DNA of 64,000 bases from Combretum micranthum (GCA_024138025.1 JAMXBD010000207.1:310001-374000); one strand, 5' to 3'; numbered from the stretch's first letter, positions 24,695 to 37,681 are shown. Program-made: numbers and translations. The notes: generated from the letters alone by a model not told the origin.

Positions 24695-26312
24695 ATTTTG
24701 GTTGAGAATACATGCTACCTTCTAACATGTTTGATTTCACAATCAAATTTATCAAAACCTAAAAAAGCCAAAAGGAAAAAAAAAAAAAAAACACATACTT
24801 CACAAAAAATCAAAAGAAATTTTAATATTACGTGTTTGTTTTACCTTTCTTGATCCATGGCCAAAATTACAATTCTATTACGTCAATACCATTCATACAT
24901 CATCTAAAATTCCATGAAACTAACCATATAAATAAGTTACTAAGTTGTATATCTATTAGTTTTTCTACAAGCTAAACAAAAGAGTATGTTCAAAATTTTT
25001 TAGTGATTTTAGAAATTTGTGATCATTAAAGGTAAAACAAACACTTAAATGTTCATTTCCATTGTTTTTATGTAGCACATGTTTTCCCCTTTTTATTTGC
25101 TTAAGTTTTCATAAATTTGATTGTGAAATCAAGCACTCAACAATGGCTGTAATCAAAGTACAATAAAATCCTACCTATTTTTTCCCATAATTAAAATTTC
25201 AATTCTGCCAACCTTGTGTTGTTTGTCGCTTCGCTATAGTTATAAGTTATATGCTAGAAGTCGTTTTATTACTTTTTGGCATTTAGCATTCTTGCATTTA
25301 GAGGGGGAGGTCTTTAAAAGTGAAAATCAACCATACCATTTAATGAATCAAAACAATATAATATATATTTTTTTCATTTTCAAATTGTATTAGACAAATC
25401 AAAGCAACCAATTTATATGTACTATTGGCAAAGAAACAAATATCTATACTTGATGTGACATTTATTATTTATCTATTTTGGGTTTGAGCCATTTGTTGAT
25501 AATAAAGATAGTATAAGTTTTCACATCATTGAGATAATGAGGTACTAAGTTTCAAACCTTATTGCTACAAATTGTTTGAGTTTAGATTTTCTAATGGTTT
25601 GATGTAATGCAATCCAACTATTTATGTGCATTATGCGTATTCTCCAATGAAAAGATATACAAATTATATTCTAATGATTACCTAAGTAAGAAGGCATTTA
25701 ATCAAAGTGAAAATAAAATGATGCTTTGTGGGTCTATTGGAGCAGTTTTATTCTATTATTTATATATATGTATTTTATCTCTATTTCTTTGTCTCTTAAT
25801 TCAAAGTTTTGGTTTCATCATTCACTTGTGTCGTTGATTTTGGTTGAGGATATCGGTTACCTTATGACAAATTTGGTTTCACAATTAGATTTACCAAAAC
25901 CTAAACAAACTAAAAATAAAAGCATGTGCGACATAAAAATAATAGAAAATTTTGCATTAAGCGTTTGTTTTACCTTTCTTGATAAATAGCCAAAATCATA
26001 TTCAATTACTCACATCTATACGATTCATACATTCTCTAAAATTGCATGGAACAAACCAATTAAAGCCTTAATATATCAGTAAGTTGTATATCCATAATTT
26101 TTTCTATAAGGTAAATAAAGAATATGCTTAAAATCCTTTAGTTATCTTAGAATAGAAATCTTTTGTAGTTTGATGATGAATTAATTTACAATGGATTTAT
26201 TATATATGGTATTGATCTTTTACGATATTTTATAATCCTATACAATCACAAGCTAAGGAAATAGTATATTTATGTTTTTGTACTTTGTGTAACCCCATCC
26301 AATGGGATGACC

Positions 26313-26533
26313 ATTCTATTTGGATGGTTTATTTTTTATTTGTATTTGTATCTTTTTTAAAATAATATGTATAAATATGTATGATTTATATTTATATTTT
26401 ATCTATATTTGATCTTTTAATGATAATTACCAACTTTTTTTATCTGTATCTAATTCTTTATAAATAATTTATTAGAAAATTTTTTTAAAAAAGTCTATGT
26501 ATCTATAATTTGCCAACAAACAAACAGACCCTT
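26313..26533. repeat. TGTTTGG/ATAGATAC repeat family (copy 2)
   Basis: The left end TTCTATTTGGATGGTTTATT and the right end (other strand) GGGTCTGTTTGTTTGTTGGC are inverted and similar. The middle is rich in TTTATCTGTATC-type motifs shared with the other copies. Confidence 0.5.
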
Positions 26534-27186
26534 GAGGCTTCTAAAGTGCTTGAACAAATAGTCATAAGTTGGATCATAACGCAATTGAATGAATAGAACA
26601 AAGTATCCGCTTTTACCATATAAGACCCTAGTCTTCCATGTGCTTAAACCCCACCAAACTTGGCAACCACCTAATGAGCAAGAATAGGCTTATCTAACTT
26701 TTACTCTCTTAATGGGAATAATGATAGACTAAATGGCTATATTTCAATTTTTGGCAATTTAACATCTTATCTTTAAATTTTAGCTCTATAAAGCATGTGT
26801 CATTTGGTGTCTCCATTAAATAATATTTTACAAAAGTTTATTTTGATGACAAAATAATGATAAACACTTGGCTAAAAATTACTAAAATCCAAATATGTGT
26901 TGCCAAATTACAAAAAATTGCCAAAGCACTTGACCTATTATTAAATTAATGTTTGTCAGATATTTTTTAGTAAAGACAGTAAATTAGACATATTTTAAAA
27001 GTATAAGCATTAATTTACCACAAGCTAAAAATGAGATACTAAATTATAATAAGTTAAAAGTACATATACTTGTCATGTCATTATCCCTTTTTAATGAGTA
27101 CACCTTACTTGTGACATAAAGTAATCTATCATGTGGTGGGAATTGAACCTCATTATTGTTATTGTTCTACGATGAAAGTCTCTTGT

Positions 27187-27397
27187 CCAATTCACTTCAC
27201 TGAATGAATAAGACTGTAATGAAACTCATAATACTGAGAAATAAAATAGAGCTATAATAGAATTTTTCTTTGTTAATAGGGATTTTCTATAGAATCGCTA
27301 TTACGGTCAACTAAACACTATAATAGCCATTTATAAAAAATAAGGTAGTAATAAAATTACAATTATAGCAAAGTGAACAAGTAATCAATGTCTTTAC
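27187..27397. mobile_element. Small MITE-like repeat, TTCACTTCGCTGTAATT family (copy 2, reversed)
   Basis: The reverse complement begins CTTGTTCACTTTGCTATAAT and contains CTATTATAGTGTTTAGTT, matching the repeat at 20090-20335. The other end, AATTCACTTCACTGAATGAA, is a loose inverted match to the first. Confidence 0.5.
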
Positions 27398-29195
27398 TAG
27401 CTTATAAAACTTGCAGACAAGGATTGATTATCCTCACTATCTTACAATGCATTTATAGTGTCTTGTCCTACCTTTTTTATTTTATCTTTTAATTTTAAGT
27501 GTAATCAAATCTAACATCATTGCTAGGCTGGAGGAAGCAATGGAATAAAATTTGTTAAGAAGTGTCCTATCAAACCTTAATCTTTTACACGTTCAAACAT
27601 CTATTCATTTCCATTTTCAGATTTTTGTGGTACGTTTTTCTTTCTCAAACCCATTAGGGTTGTTGAATTCAATTCACCTCATCCATTAAAACAATATGAC
27701 AATCATGATTATCTACAAAGAGGTACATGTAGATCATAATTTATTATCACGTCAAATAAAATTATAAACAAAACACTAGAATGTTATGTAAAATTTAAAA
27801 TGCACTTTTTATAAAGATGTCGGGGTATGACCCTAGTCACATAGTCTCAAAAACATAAAAGTTAAATGCACATAAAATAAATAGAAGATAGTATATTTAT
27901 AATATGCCTCATAATATAATTTAAAAAGTAGTTATATAACCTAGAATATAAAAGAAAAATTTATATTCCAAACTTGTATTATTTTTTCCCATGAACAGAT
28001 TATCACAAGAAATATATACATCATAGTAGATAGGACACCTAATTATCAATTTTCAGGCAGTTGAGACAGCCTATCTACCTAGGGTTGTATTAAAAGTTTC
28101 TCAGTAGCAGCCCATATTGATTCAGGAACAAAGAGCAAGTCCTCTTTAATGGGCCTAATGATGCAATATAACAAGAATAGATAAAGTAGAGACCTTCTAT
28201 CTTGTCAAATACTTTTATGTTTAAGCGAATTGTGTTATTTTAATTACGTTTATATCAAAATTTAATAAGTTTTCTATATTGTTTTATCGAATCTAATAAA
28301 GTTGTGCATATCAAGTTATACAAAGGGAACATGATAATGTAAAGCCATGACTGCGGTAACTTTAAGCATTTCAGTAAATTTCATGATAATTTTTTTATCT
28401 TTTAAACGAGTTTAAATTATGGGAAAAATTAATAGAGGACTAATATAATAACACAAAGACTTAATGACTCGATTTAAAAATATAGGACTCAATTATATTA
28501 ATGAAGAATTTAAATGATTAATCTAAAATATAGACATTTGATTAAATTATAGTATAAGTATAGATGATTTCTAATATACTTATTCCTTTCTGACAAGCTT
28601 ATTCCTTGGAATTTTATTAAATCTATCGGTGGAAATCCAAGGAAATGGAAAGAAATAAAATGAAATATAATAAAATTGTGTGTTTGGCAATTTAAATAAA
28701 TCCTATATAATTGAAAAAAAAAAAACCCTACTTTAGCTTTAGTTCAAAAACAATTCCCATACTTATCAAAATGTATTTTAAAGCACCAAAGCTTTTAACT
28801 TAGTGTTTTTTTTAATTAAAATATCAAATATCCTTTCTATTGCGAATTTGTCGAAATTCAAGAGGATTATTTATGACATTCTAAAGTTTAAGAATCTATT
28901 TATACCTAAATTAAAATTTTAGAGAGTTACTTACAATTTTTCCTTGTATTTTTGTTATCATATAAAGCAAGTCCTTAAGGTATCATTTGGCAACATTGAT
29001 ACATGAATTTAAATGACTTATTTAAAATATATATGATTTATTTGGATTTTTACATAAGCTTCAAACGTAATTGTTTCAATTAAATATAGATGATTTCATT
29101 GAACTTTCATACAAATATAAAGAATATCGAATTTATCTAGTACCTTTTGTGCTTAGTAGGTGAAAAATGTTATAGGAAGAGAGATAACTTCTACG

Positions 29196-29360
29196 GCCTT
29201 GTCCACGAACCATTCAGTCAACTAGTTATTTTTTGTTAAAATGATATAGTAATTGAAACGTTAATTATTTTAGTGATTTGATTACGGTTAGATAAAGTGT
29301 GAGCTGTCAGATAATAACAAGACTAATCCGTCAAAATTAACAATAGAACTATAGAATTTC
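29196..29360. repeat. ~150-bp dispersed repeat, three copies (copy 1)
   Basis: Shares an ordered series CAGTCAACTA, TTGTTAAAAT, ATTAATTATTTTAGTG, TCAAAATTAAYRATRR with copies at 38335-38492 and 55930-56075, all in the same orientation. No terminal inverted repeat or RNA polymerase III box was recognised, so the class is unknown. Confidence 0.55.
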
Positions 29361-30227
29361 CATGAAAGGAAAAACAAAAGGATTCATCTAAAATAAAGAA
29401 AACTTAAGTAGAAAGTTTCTTCAATTTGATTATGACCATAGAAATTAAGACTGAAAATAAGCCAAGTTCATATAAATATTTAAAAACTTAAAATCCGATC
29501 TGTTTAAGATATTCATCCGAGTTTTCACTAAGTTATATGGAGCTTATTTGCGTTTGTCTTTATAAGTTAAATTTGATATTGTTTTAAAATATTTTAAGAG
29601 TGCTTTATTTAAATTGAAGGCTTAATTACATTGTGTTTGTATTTTTCTTTCCAGCTACAAATTATATCTAAAATATCTCCAAAATCCATTAACACCCGTA
29701 CAAGAAATCATACTGAAGCAAAGGAAATCATAGAGAAACACGGCTAAAATTGTAAATACAGGCAGGTGCCAGAGAGTCTTCTGCACAATGAACAAGAGCT
29801 CAGTGTTCTTAAGCGAAATTGGAAAAACTGCTTAATCCAATTCAGAAAAATTTACTTGTAATTCTCCCTCCGTCTCTCGAACTCTTCGAACTTTCTCTAA
29901 AGTCTCTCATCCAGTCATTACCAAGTGTAAGATGGGAGAAAACTGGACCTGTGAAAAAAATATATAAGAGGGTTTCTGCTTATGACTAAAATCATGCTCG
30001 ACAGAGGGCACTTTTTAAGTCTGAACTTTTGCCTAGGATTTCAATGCCATCTCCATGGTGAGAATTTGCTCACGTTGCCACACTTGCAAATGCAGTCCGA
30101 GTCGTGTTGAAATAATCCATTGATATAAATTTGCTCCAGCAAAACTTCAAATGGGTTTGTAAGCATGACAGCTGAAAATCATTCCAGAAAGAGACAACAT
30201 TGAATTTTTAAGCATAGTTTACACTTG
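29361..30227. other. Intergenic; a GC-richer stretch at 29690-30200
   Basis: Part of this stretch (29690-30200) is less AT-rich and looks like unique, possibly transcribed DNA, but no frame longer than 60 codons and no family match was seen. Confidence 0.35.
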
Positions 30228-30235
30228 GTGTCCCC

Positions 30236-31926
30236 TAGAGGTCATCACGGGGCGGTTCTGAACCGCGAACCGTCCCGAATAGTCCTTGGCGGTTTCGAAT
30301 CTGGAAACCGTCCCGTCAGGAACGGTTAAGAACTGCTAGAGGACCCGTCGGAACCGGCGGATCCTATCGGTTCCTACGCAACAAACCGGCAGTTCTGTCG
30401 GATCAGGAACCGCCATTCTAGACCGGAATCGACGGTTCCGACCTGGCTCGTATATAAAATAAAAAAAAAAACACATACATCTCAAATTGGACTAATTTTG
30501 TTTAGCAAGTGACTCCAAAAAGAGCTTCTTTTTATTTCCTTAGGTTGGGTTCTAGTGTCTTTTGTAGACTCCAGTCTATTTCCAAGGGTTAGAATCATAG
30601 CATGTCACATATATAGATATTGGTATAAAAAAAATTTACAATGACCCAAAAATGAAGAGAGGAAAAAAAAAAGAAAAATGAAAGGTTTGAAGAAGATTTA
30701 CTATAAACGTTCGCCAACATTATTCTAAATGACGAAACGAGTGAAAGTAGTGTCTAAAATCCCTAAAACATAATTAGAGAAAATAACTTAGGTGTTTTGA
30801 TAATTTTACAGAGTTTTTTGTATTTAACAAACAAATGAGTTTTATATTTATTTGTTGATTTCACTTAAAGATATGCAATTTCCTTTTAATAAATAATTAA
30901 ATAATTAAATTAATAAATGATGCTTTTACATATATTTACGCAACTTAATTTAGTTAAGAAATATAAAAGAATTTGAAACCAAAGGAGGGGAAAAATTTTC
31001 ACAATTCAAAAAAAAAAGCAAGAAACTGTTGACTGTCCACCTTGTTGTCGATAGGTTATTTTTTTTTTTTGGCCAAACGATAGGTTGTTATTTACTCTTT
31101 ACTTATTTTTCAGTCTTTACATTTAAATTTTCTGCATTTTTTTATCAAGTTTTTAAGAAATTTAATTATTTATAATATTTAACAATATCATTTAATTAAT
31201 TAATTCATTCAAATCAACTCTTCCAAAATACAAATCACTTTTTCATTTTTGTAATTTAACCAAAAATATTACAACTACATAACAAACAGAAGGAAAAATA
31301 AAAAATTTTATAATTCTGATGCGAAATAAGGAAAAGGTCTGAATTGCTTTCAAAAAATTTGAAGGAAAGTTACAATTACAACATCCATATTGATTACTTT
31401 TACCAATATTCTTTAAATCTTAATAAGAGAATCATAATACCTAAATCTTTATGTTAAATATTGATTTTACAAGAGTAACTTCATTAGAATAATTCTAATT
31501 ATTTATACCGGATTACCACTATAAGAGATTTTGAGTTTGCAATAAGAAGAAAAAAAAAGGGCTTTGAATCAACACGCATACCTCTTTTTTAGTGTCATGG
31601 ACTTTTGCTATTAATTTGCATTCCTATGAATAAATGGTGTCATCTTTGGATATTAATAGTATACAAACACACTCAATTACAATTAGAAAATGCATATCCA
31701 ATTTAATCTTAACACAATAAATTGATTTTAGGGTTTTTTTTCATTTTTCGATTAATTTATAAAAAAAAGGTTCACGGTTCGCGTGGAACTGGAACCACCA
31801 GGACCGGCGGTTCCGTGGAACCGTGAACTACCCCGACTCTGACTGTTTCGGTTCCACAAAATGTGAAACCGTGAACTGGCGGTTTCGGTTCGAGTCCGAA
31901 ACCGACCCGAATCTTGCCAACGTCTA
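30236..31926. mobile_element. hAT-like non-autonomous element of the GGTTCC family, 1691 bp
   Basis: Duplication GTGTCCCC (30228-30235) / GTGCCCCC (31927-31934), 7 of 8. The left end TAGAGGTCATCACGGGGCGG and right end (other strand) TAGACGTTGGCAAGATTCGG fit the family. Arms of about 200 bp (30236-30450 and 31770-31926) are packed with GGTTCC/GGAACC. The middle is unrelated AT-rich DNA with no transposase. This is the longest member seen, about twice the others, so the centre may include further insertions. The minus-strand frame 31752-31943 is only the repeat arm read as protein. Confidence 0.7.
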
Positions 31927-32511
31927 GTGCCCCCCTCTAACATAATGAAATCATAGGCAAAACCCTATTACATCCAAGACAAGATAGCTTCTAGCGCTTC
32001 CTTTGCCCGTACCAAACCCCCTTTATTTCTACGACATGTATTTACTATTTATAGCGAAATATCAAGCCCATCCACACTACCCTATTTGCCAAACCGTTTA
32101 CCTTTTGAGGGGGAAAAAAAAAGAAAGAAATAAAAGTGTAATTTATGAATGATTTTTGAATTTTAGTAAAATATGAAATTAGATATCTATGCTTTTAAAC
32201 TGATTAATTTAACATGTAAAGGAATTTTTCATAAGTATCAACAATGCTTTTGTAATATTAGTTAAAAACACGTTATATAACAATGTTGACAAATTTAATA
32301 AAGATAATATTAACATACACAAAAAAGTTCTTTTTATATTAAATGAATCGATTCGTAAATTTAACTACCTAGTTATATATTTTCTTAAAATTCATATACC
32401 ATTTATCTTGTTAATCCAATTTAATATGCTACAATGTAAACTAAGGACAATATGGTCAAATTATGTCATGTGACCACTGGTGATTATATTCTTGTAAATG
32501 GCACAAGAACG

Positions 32512-33318
32512 TAGATGTCCTCACGGTTCGATTCAGGTCTAGATCTGAACCCGAACCGTCGGTTCCCGATTCTAAAAATGGTGGAACTGGAACTGGACCC
32601 ATAAGAGCCGGTCTTGTTCCCGATTCTTAAAAATACCGGTTCCCACGGTTCTAGAGGAACCAGGAACCATGAAAAAAAAATAAAAAAACCAATTAAACAA
32701 TTTACTTAATTTAACTAAGAAAAAATGTAAAATAAATTTTTAACTTGAAATAACATTGAGCCTAACACTAATTGTTCATGGCATTAGTTAAAAAAAATTC
32801 TATAATTATGTATTTATTTATATACAATTACTCATACTTTTTTAGTTGTTATATTAGCAATGTGACACTATTAAATATTCAAGATACAAATAATTCCCAA
32901 TAATAAAAAACAAATCATACATTGTTAAGAATAAAAGTCTACTTTGGTTAGAAGTCTACATAAATTTAACAATATATGATTTCAAATGTATTTATTACTT
33001 GTGTTGTTAATAATAACACATTAAATGATGTGAATAGGAAATAAATTTTTTATTATTTATGCGATAGTAGTTTTAAATATTTGTTTTATAATTATAATTT
33101 TCTTTTCTTTTTTTCTTGCTTTTTTTTTTCTAAATTTTTATGGTGTAGAATTGTCGAGTCATGCGGTTTTTAGAGATGGAACTGTAAGGATCCGCCAAAT
33201 CCAGTGAGTCTTTTACTGGTTCAAACCCTCCATTCCCAGGCCGGTTCCCCAATTGAGGAACCGTATGTCACGGGTTAAGTCGGTTCCCCCATTCGGAACC
33301 GACCCGTGATGATGTCTA
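32512..33318. mobile_element. hAT-like MITE of the GGTTCC family, 807 bp
   Basis: Duplication CAAGAACG (32504-32511) / CAAGAACA (33319-33326), 7 of 8. Ends TAGATGTCCTCACGGTTCGA and (other strand) TAGACATCATCACGGGTCGG. The interior (32690-33140) is similar along its length to 18420-18870 in the element at 18303. Confidence 0.8.
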
Positions 33319-33326
33319 CAAGAACA

Positions 33327-34190
33327 TGCTAGGAAGAAAGAGAATTATATTTTGGATTTACTTGTATGATTGGACGTGATTTTCCTCTATTTCTTTTATT
33401 TGTTTATAATGTAAAAAAGAAAAAATTATGGGTAATTATATTATATTGAAGAGACTGTCCATATATGTTATTTTTGAACTATATGTTTAACATGAGAAAA
33501 GATTCAGTGGATATTACATGCCACACGTAATACACAGGTGGTGTGTAATTCCCAATGGTATTCTAACACGTGGGATGGTAGTTACTTTGAAAACCATCAA
33601 CTACATTGTTCATGTGTTAGTATATAGTTGGGAGTTAAACACCACGTGTACATCCACGTGGCGGGTAAGACCCATCCAATATTTTTTTATTTAGCACATG
33701 CTAAAAATCAAATTATATGATCAAGTGGAACCATATTTATAGAAAAGAAGTTGCATTTTGATGTTTCTCATATCCCATCCCAAGACTTCATGTTGACAAA
33801 TGAGTAAAGAAGCCGATTTGCTGAAAGTGAAAATCGAATTTAGAAGAGGAAATCTAAATTAAGAGCCTAAATAGTAGATCTAGGTGTCTCCTTCTCTTAT
33901 TTTGTTTTCTTAAAAAAAGTCTCTTTTTTGAAAAAAAAAATTAAAAAAAAGGGACACTTTATGTGTTTGTATAAATAATGTGTAAGTAGTAATGTATTTT
34001 AAACAAGTGGCGAGAATAATATATAATTTTTATAATAATTTACACGTAAAATGGTTTTATCAATATTTATATGTTATTGATTATTTTACATGTTTTTATT
34101 TATTTTAATTTTAATTTTATATCATATAAAGCACCATGTTGAGGCCATGATTTGTCCTAACTCTCACGTGTCATGCCTTTGTTTAATCTT
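33327..34190. other. Intergenic, with several CACGTG motifs
   Basis: AT-rich. Several ACGTG/CACGTG cores fall in 33520-33660 in a patch with repeated GTGT/ACAC. No gene recognised. Confidence 0.35.
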
Positions 34191-34199
34191 TTTCTGGTT

Positions 34200-34352
34200 A
34201 TTTTGGTATATTATTTTTATTGCTTTCAAATAGATATTTATTAATAAATAGATACAGATGAAAAATAAATATTTTTACTTGTAACATATCAGATACAAAT
34301 AAAAATCATATACAAATAAGATACATATGAAAAAAAGATAATCTAAACAGAT
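34200..34352. repeat. TGTTTGG/ATAGATAC repeat family (copy 3)
   Basis: Contains AATAGATACAGATGAAAAATA and ends AATCTAAACAGATCC. The left end is degraded. Confidence 0.45.
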
Positions 34353-34594
34353 CCTAGGGGTATGCATGCTTCAATTAATTGGTCCAACTCTCTATTTTTT
34401 AAGCTAAACCAAAATAATCGGTTTTTTAATATTATAATCGAAAATTGGTCCATTATTAACGGTTAGTCATCTTAACAGTTACCCGTTCTTTTTAATTTTT
34501 AGTTTCTATCCATTCAATACAATCGTTATCTAAAAGTTGTGGTTAATTGTATTTTTAATTATAATCATAAAAATAAGACCTCTTATTTTATGAT

Positions 34595-35205
34595 TGTTGT
34601 AAGGGCTAATTCTGCTGGTAGAGTTAGACTCCTGCAAACACAGAAAAGCTATTAAAGGGGCGTGATGGGTTACCTAGTACAGTTACTATGATGCTTAAGT
34701 TAGTTCGTGGGTCCTTTTTTACTCAAAGAATATTCACTTGGATCTCTCCCTTGAGGGGAGGGGCTATTTATAGCCCAAGGTCATATTGGAATGAGGTCCA
34801 CCATATCTTTTTTGTTGGAGTGAATCTCCATCGGGTAGCTGACTTCGTACCCGAGGTGACGGGGTGCCTAACATGGAGAAGTTGTGGTTACGTAGCATGT
34901 GGCCAGACTGGTGATGTCCTCTCTCGATCGTGAGGTGGGACATGGGCGCTCGACTAAGCAAGTCCACATAGGTCCCTCGTTGGTAAGCTTAGTCTTGCAG
35001 AGATGTCTTAAGGGTCAACCTGAAAGGTAGTGTCAGGGTTGAGCTCATGAGGAGGTTGTCTACAAATCTCCTTGGTTGATGGTATAAGTAGTACCCTAAC
35101 TTCTCCTTAACAGGTCGTAACTCGAGGTATGTTCCTCTTGGACTGGCAAGGTTGATGAGCTTCCGAGCTTTAAGGCCCAAGTGTGGCAATAGTGGATCTC
35201 GCTGT
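34595..35205 (-). mobile_element. LTR fragment, probably Ty3/gypsy
   Basis: This block is clearly GC-richer than its surroundings. On the minus strand it has a TATA box in GGGCTATAAATAGCCCCTCC (34774-34755), then CTAACTTAAGCATCATAGTA and, about 30 bases later, TGTTTGCAGGAG, the order found in LTR promoter/R regions of several plant gypsy elements. No gag/pol, primer site or partner LTR was found. It is probably a fragment; its ends are not defined. Confidence 0.45.
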
Positions 35206-35215
35206 CAATAATGAT

Positions 35216-37260
35216 TACATCAAAAAATTGAAAATCAACAAGTTAAATAACATATTGACATTGAAAAATTGCATATCAACTAATCAAATAACAATAAAGC
35301 CAATTCAAGAACATAAATATATAACTAGTTCATCATGTGTAAAATTCAATACAAACATCACACCAATTAAAACTTCATGTCTTCTTCATATTCCAAATTA
35401 TAACACAACAAGAACATAATAATTAAAACAATATTTAATTTATTCTTTGCAATATTAATTATATGTTTTGCAAAAAAAAAAAAAAAAAAAGTTAGATCGA
35501 ACTACGATTTGATTGGGTAAAGGAGTAAAGAATTCTCAATTTATTTATGAACCTAAATCGAAAACCAACTTTTTATTATTTTATCAGAAAAGATTTGGTT
35601 ACTGTTTTTGAGTTAATGTCAATTTGTAATCGAACTTTTGGTAAAATATGTAATTAAGTAATTGAATTTTGAAATTGATCAATTTAATATATGAAGAAAT
35701 TTTCCATACTCACTAATAATACCTTCGTTAAATTCTTTGATGTACTCAATTGATTAATTTTAACGTTTTCTAGATACTAAATTAATTAATTTCAAAGATT
35801 ATGTGCTAGATTAATCAATTTTAAAGTTTAGATTTCTAATTACATATTTTGCTAAAGTTTATGTACCATTTGTGATAACAACCCCATTTTTTTCAACTTT
35901 TTATTTTAATATGTATCATTTATGAGAAAAAAATTAAATTGATCATGTCATATTTTGATTATTGTATTGTATCTACAACTAAGTTAATTTTTAAGTTTTA
36001 ACCCTAGTGTTATGAACATTTTTTTCGATCTAATTTACTATTTCATTTCACTGTAACTTAAGAAAAAAGACTACTATATGATTATGCTTTCGTGGTTGAT
36101 GAAATATCTTGACGCTGTAAGTTTTAGGGTTAACGTCATGGATGATATCTAAATTTTGATGAAATATGTAATTAAGTAACTGAACTTTGAAATTGATCAA
36201 TTTAGTACATCAAAGGCTTTATATGCATGCCAATAATACTTTTATCAAGTTGTTTTAAGTACTAAATTGATAGGTTTTAAAGTTTTTTAGGTATTAAGTT
36301 GATCAATTTTAAAGTTCAAGCACTAAATAGATAAATTTCAAATTCAGGTATCTAATTACATGTTTTATGAAAGTTTAGGTACCATTTATGATATTATTCC
36401 TAAGTTTTATATATTTATTTAAATAAATAATTAATTTTAAATGTTATTTCTCATATTTGGATTAGTAATAAGAAATATGTAATTAAAATCTCTTTATATC
36501 TATTTTTATCTCAAGAATAGAAAATGATTTAAACTGCAAATTGATTCATATAAAATTATCTTTTTTCTTTTGTTTGAAAAATTATGAACTTTAATACGTA
36601 GTTAGATTCGAATTTATAAGAAAAATCGAATTGTAATATGCAATCTGGTTCATTTAAAGTGCGAAATGGATTGGATTGCACCACTTGCACTTCCATCCCT
36701 TATTCTCATATATGATGAATATTATGATGGTCTTAAAATTTTGAATGGTGGTCAATATTTTAATGGTAACATTCCATCTATATACTGTCTCATCACTATT
36801 CTCAATGAGGCACCTAGTAGTGAAGTGAAATTAAATGTAATGGGAGAAAAACATTCATTAAGAACAGATAAATGTAAAGGTTGGATAAAACCAATTGGAG
36901 TGAATTGAATATTACAATTTCTATTTAATCTCTTTTCAATTTTAAAACTCATGACGCTACCTGCAAAAATAAGAATGAAAGGCTATGAAATATTAACTCA
37001 AGAAATCGATTTGCACCGACCAATCTGGCTTTATCGGTTGTTACAACCTCATATATTTTTTTTCAAGCTATTTATTCATAATTAATTTATTTTACCGATA
37101 TTATATCAATATCACAATATTCTTGATAAAAAAAATTAACTTTCAAAGATGGGCGGTCTGCGATGAAATATGAATAAAAAAATTATATTTTTATAAATAA
37201 AATTATTAATAATAATTTTTCCAATAATGGAAATTTACGTGTACTTTAATACCTAGTTTT
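35216..37260. other. AT-rich intergenic DNA, possibly interior of a decayed hAT-like element
   Basis: The ends TAGGGGTATGCATGCTTC at 34357 and (other strand) TAAGGGATGGAAGTGCAAGT at about 36699 could be hAT-like termini, but no 8-bp duplication matches. Inside, a motif like TAATTACATRTTTTRYYAAAG recurs with GAAATTGATCAATTTARTA blocks (35640-36380), suggesting an internal duplication. No gene recognised. Confidence 0.3.
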
Positions 37261-37316
37261 ATTAGAGCAATCGAAGTGACCGAGTCCGGCTGTGTTACGA
37301 CTTACGAGAGAAAGTG

Positions 37317-37604
37317 ATGGCTGCGCAGACTTGTCCCGTGCAACTCAACCAAGGAGTGGGTTGTCGAAAGGAGAGGCCTTTGCGGATTGGGATGGCACCT
37401 CAGTCGTCCATTTTATCTGTTAATAATGTCCAAATTTCTCCACGGTGTCTGAAAGTTTCATTGAAGCCTCCCATCACGTGCAGTAGCACAGCGCATGTTG
37501 GTTGTGAGACTGCTTTAGCCCGTTTGGGTATAATTTTTTTTTTTAAACTGAATCGATATAATTATAATATTAATAAAAAATTGATAATTTTATTTATAAA
37601 TTGA
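37317..37604 (+). CDS. Orphan exon-like ORF with transit-peptide composition, unknown
   Basis: An ATG at 37317 opens a frame beginning MAAQTCPVQLNQGVGC, rich in Ser, Cys, Pro and basic residues with few acidic ones, ending its plausible part near PITCSSTAHVGCE (37505). The DNA there is far less AT-biased than its surroundings. After about 37518 the frame runs into an AT-rich repeat copy and becomes Asn/Ile-rich. N-terminal composition suggests a plastid transit peptide, possibly a first exon whose remainder is lost. I do not recognise the gene; it may be a fragment carried by duplication or chance. Confidence 0.3.
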   Translation: MAAQTCPVQLNQGVGCRKERPLRIGMAPQSSILSVNNVQISPRCLKVSLKPPITCSSTAHVGCETALARLGIIFFFKLNRYNYNINKKLIILFIN

Positions 37605-37681
37605 TTAAATCAAAATAATACTGATATGATACCAATAAGTTACTTATATAGATAAAAAATCAATAATACAAATAGCACAGG
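37518..37681. repeat. TGTTTGG/ATAGATAC repeat family (copy 4)
   Basis: Begins GCCCGTTTGGGTATAATT and carries GATTAAATCAAAATAATACTG and GATAAAAAATCAATAATAC blocks like the copy at 53284. It truncates the orphan open frame before it. Confidence 0.45.

Larger units (their letters stand above)
19600..26160. repeat. Old tandem duplication (two copies plus a partial third)
   Basis: Copy 1 spans about 19600-21148 and resumes at 24695-24935 after the solo LTR. Copy 2 is about 24940-26080, and a partial third starts near 26085. Shared markers in order: TTTTTCTAYAAGCTAAAYAAA (19640, 24960, 26100), AAATTTGATTGTGAARTCAAG, TGAGATAATGAGRTACTAAG, CACTTGTGTSGTTGATTTT and TTACCAAAACCTAAA-like ends. Divergence is high, so the duplication is old. 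No gene is evident in any copy. Confidence 0.65.
26160..29195. other. AT-rich intergenic DNA
   Basis: No gene recognised. It contains repeat copies at 26313-26533 and 27187-27397 and otherwise AT-rich single-copy-looking DNA. A sequence near 28600-28720 with GGAAATGGAAAGAAATAAAA and TGTGTTTGGCAATTTAAATA may be another MITE remnant. Confidence 0.4.

Noticed and set aside
31752..31943. Arg/Ser/Gly-rich minus-strand frame
   Set aside because: It is the GGTTCC-rich arm of a hAT-like element read as protein.
34357..36699. A single 2.3-kb hAT element
   Set aside because: Candidate ends are only loosely inverted and no 8-bp duplication matches, so kept only as a comment.
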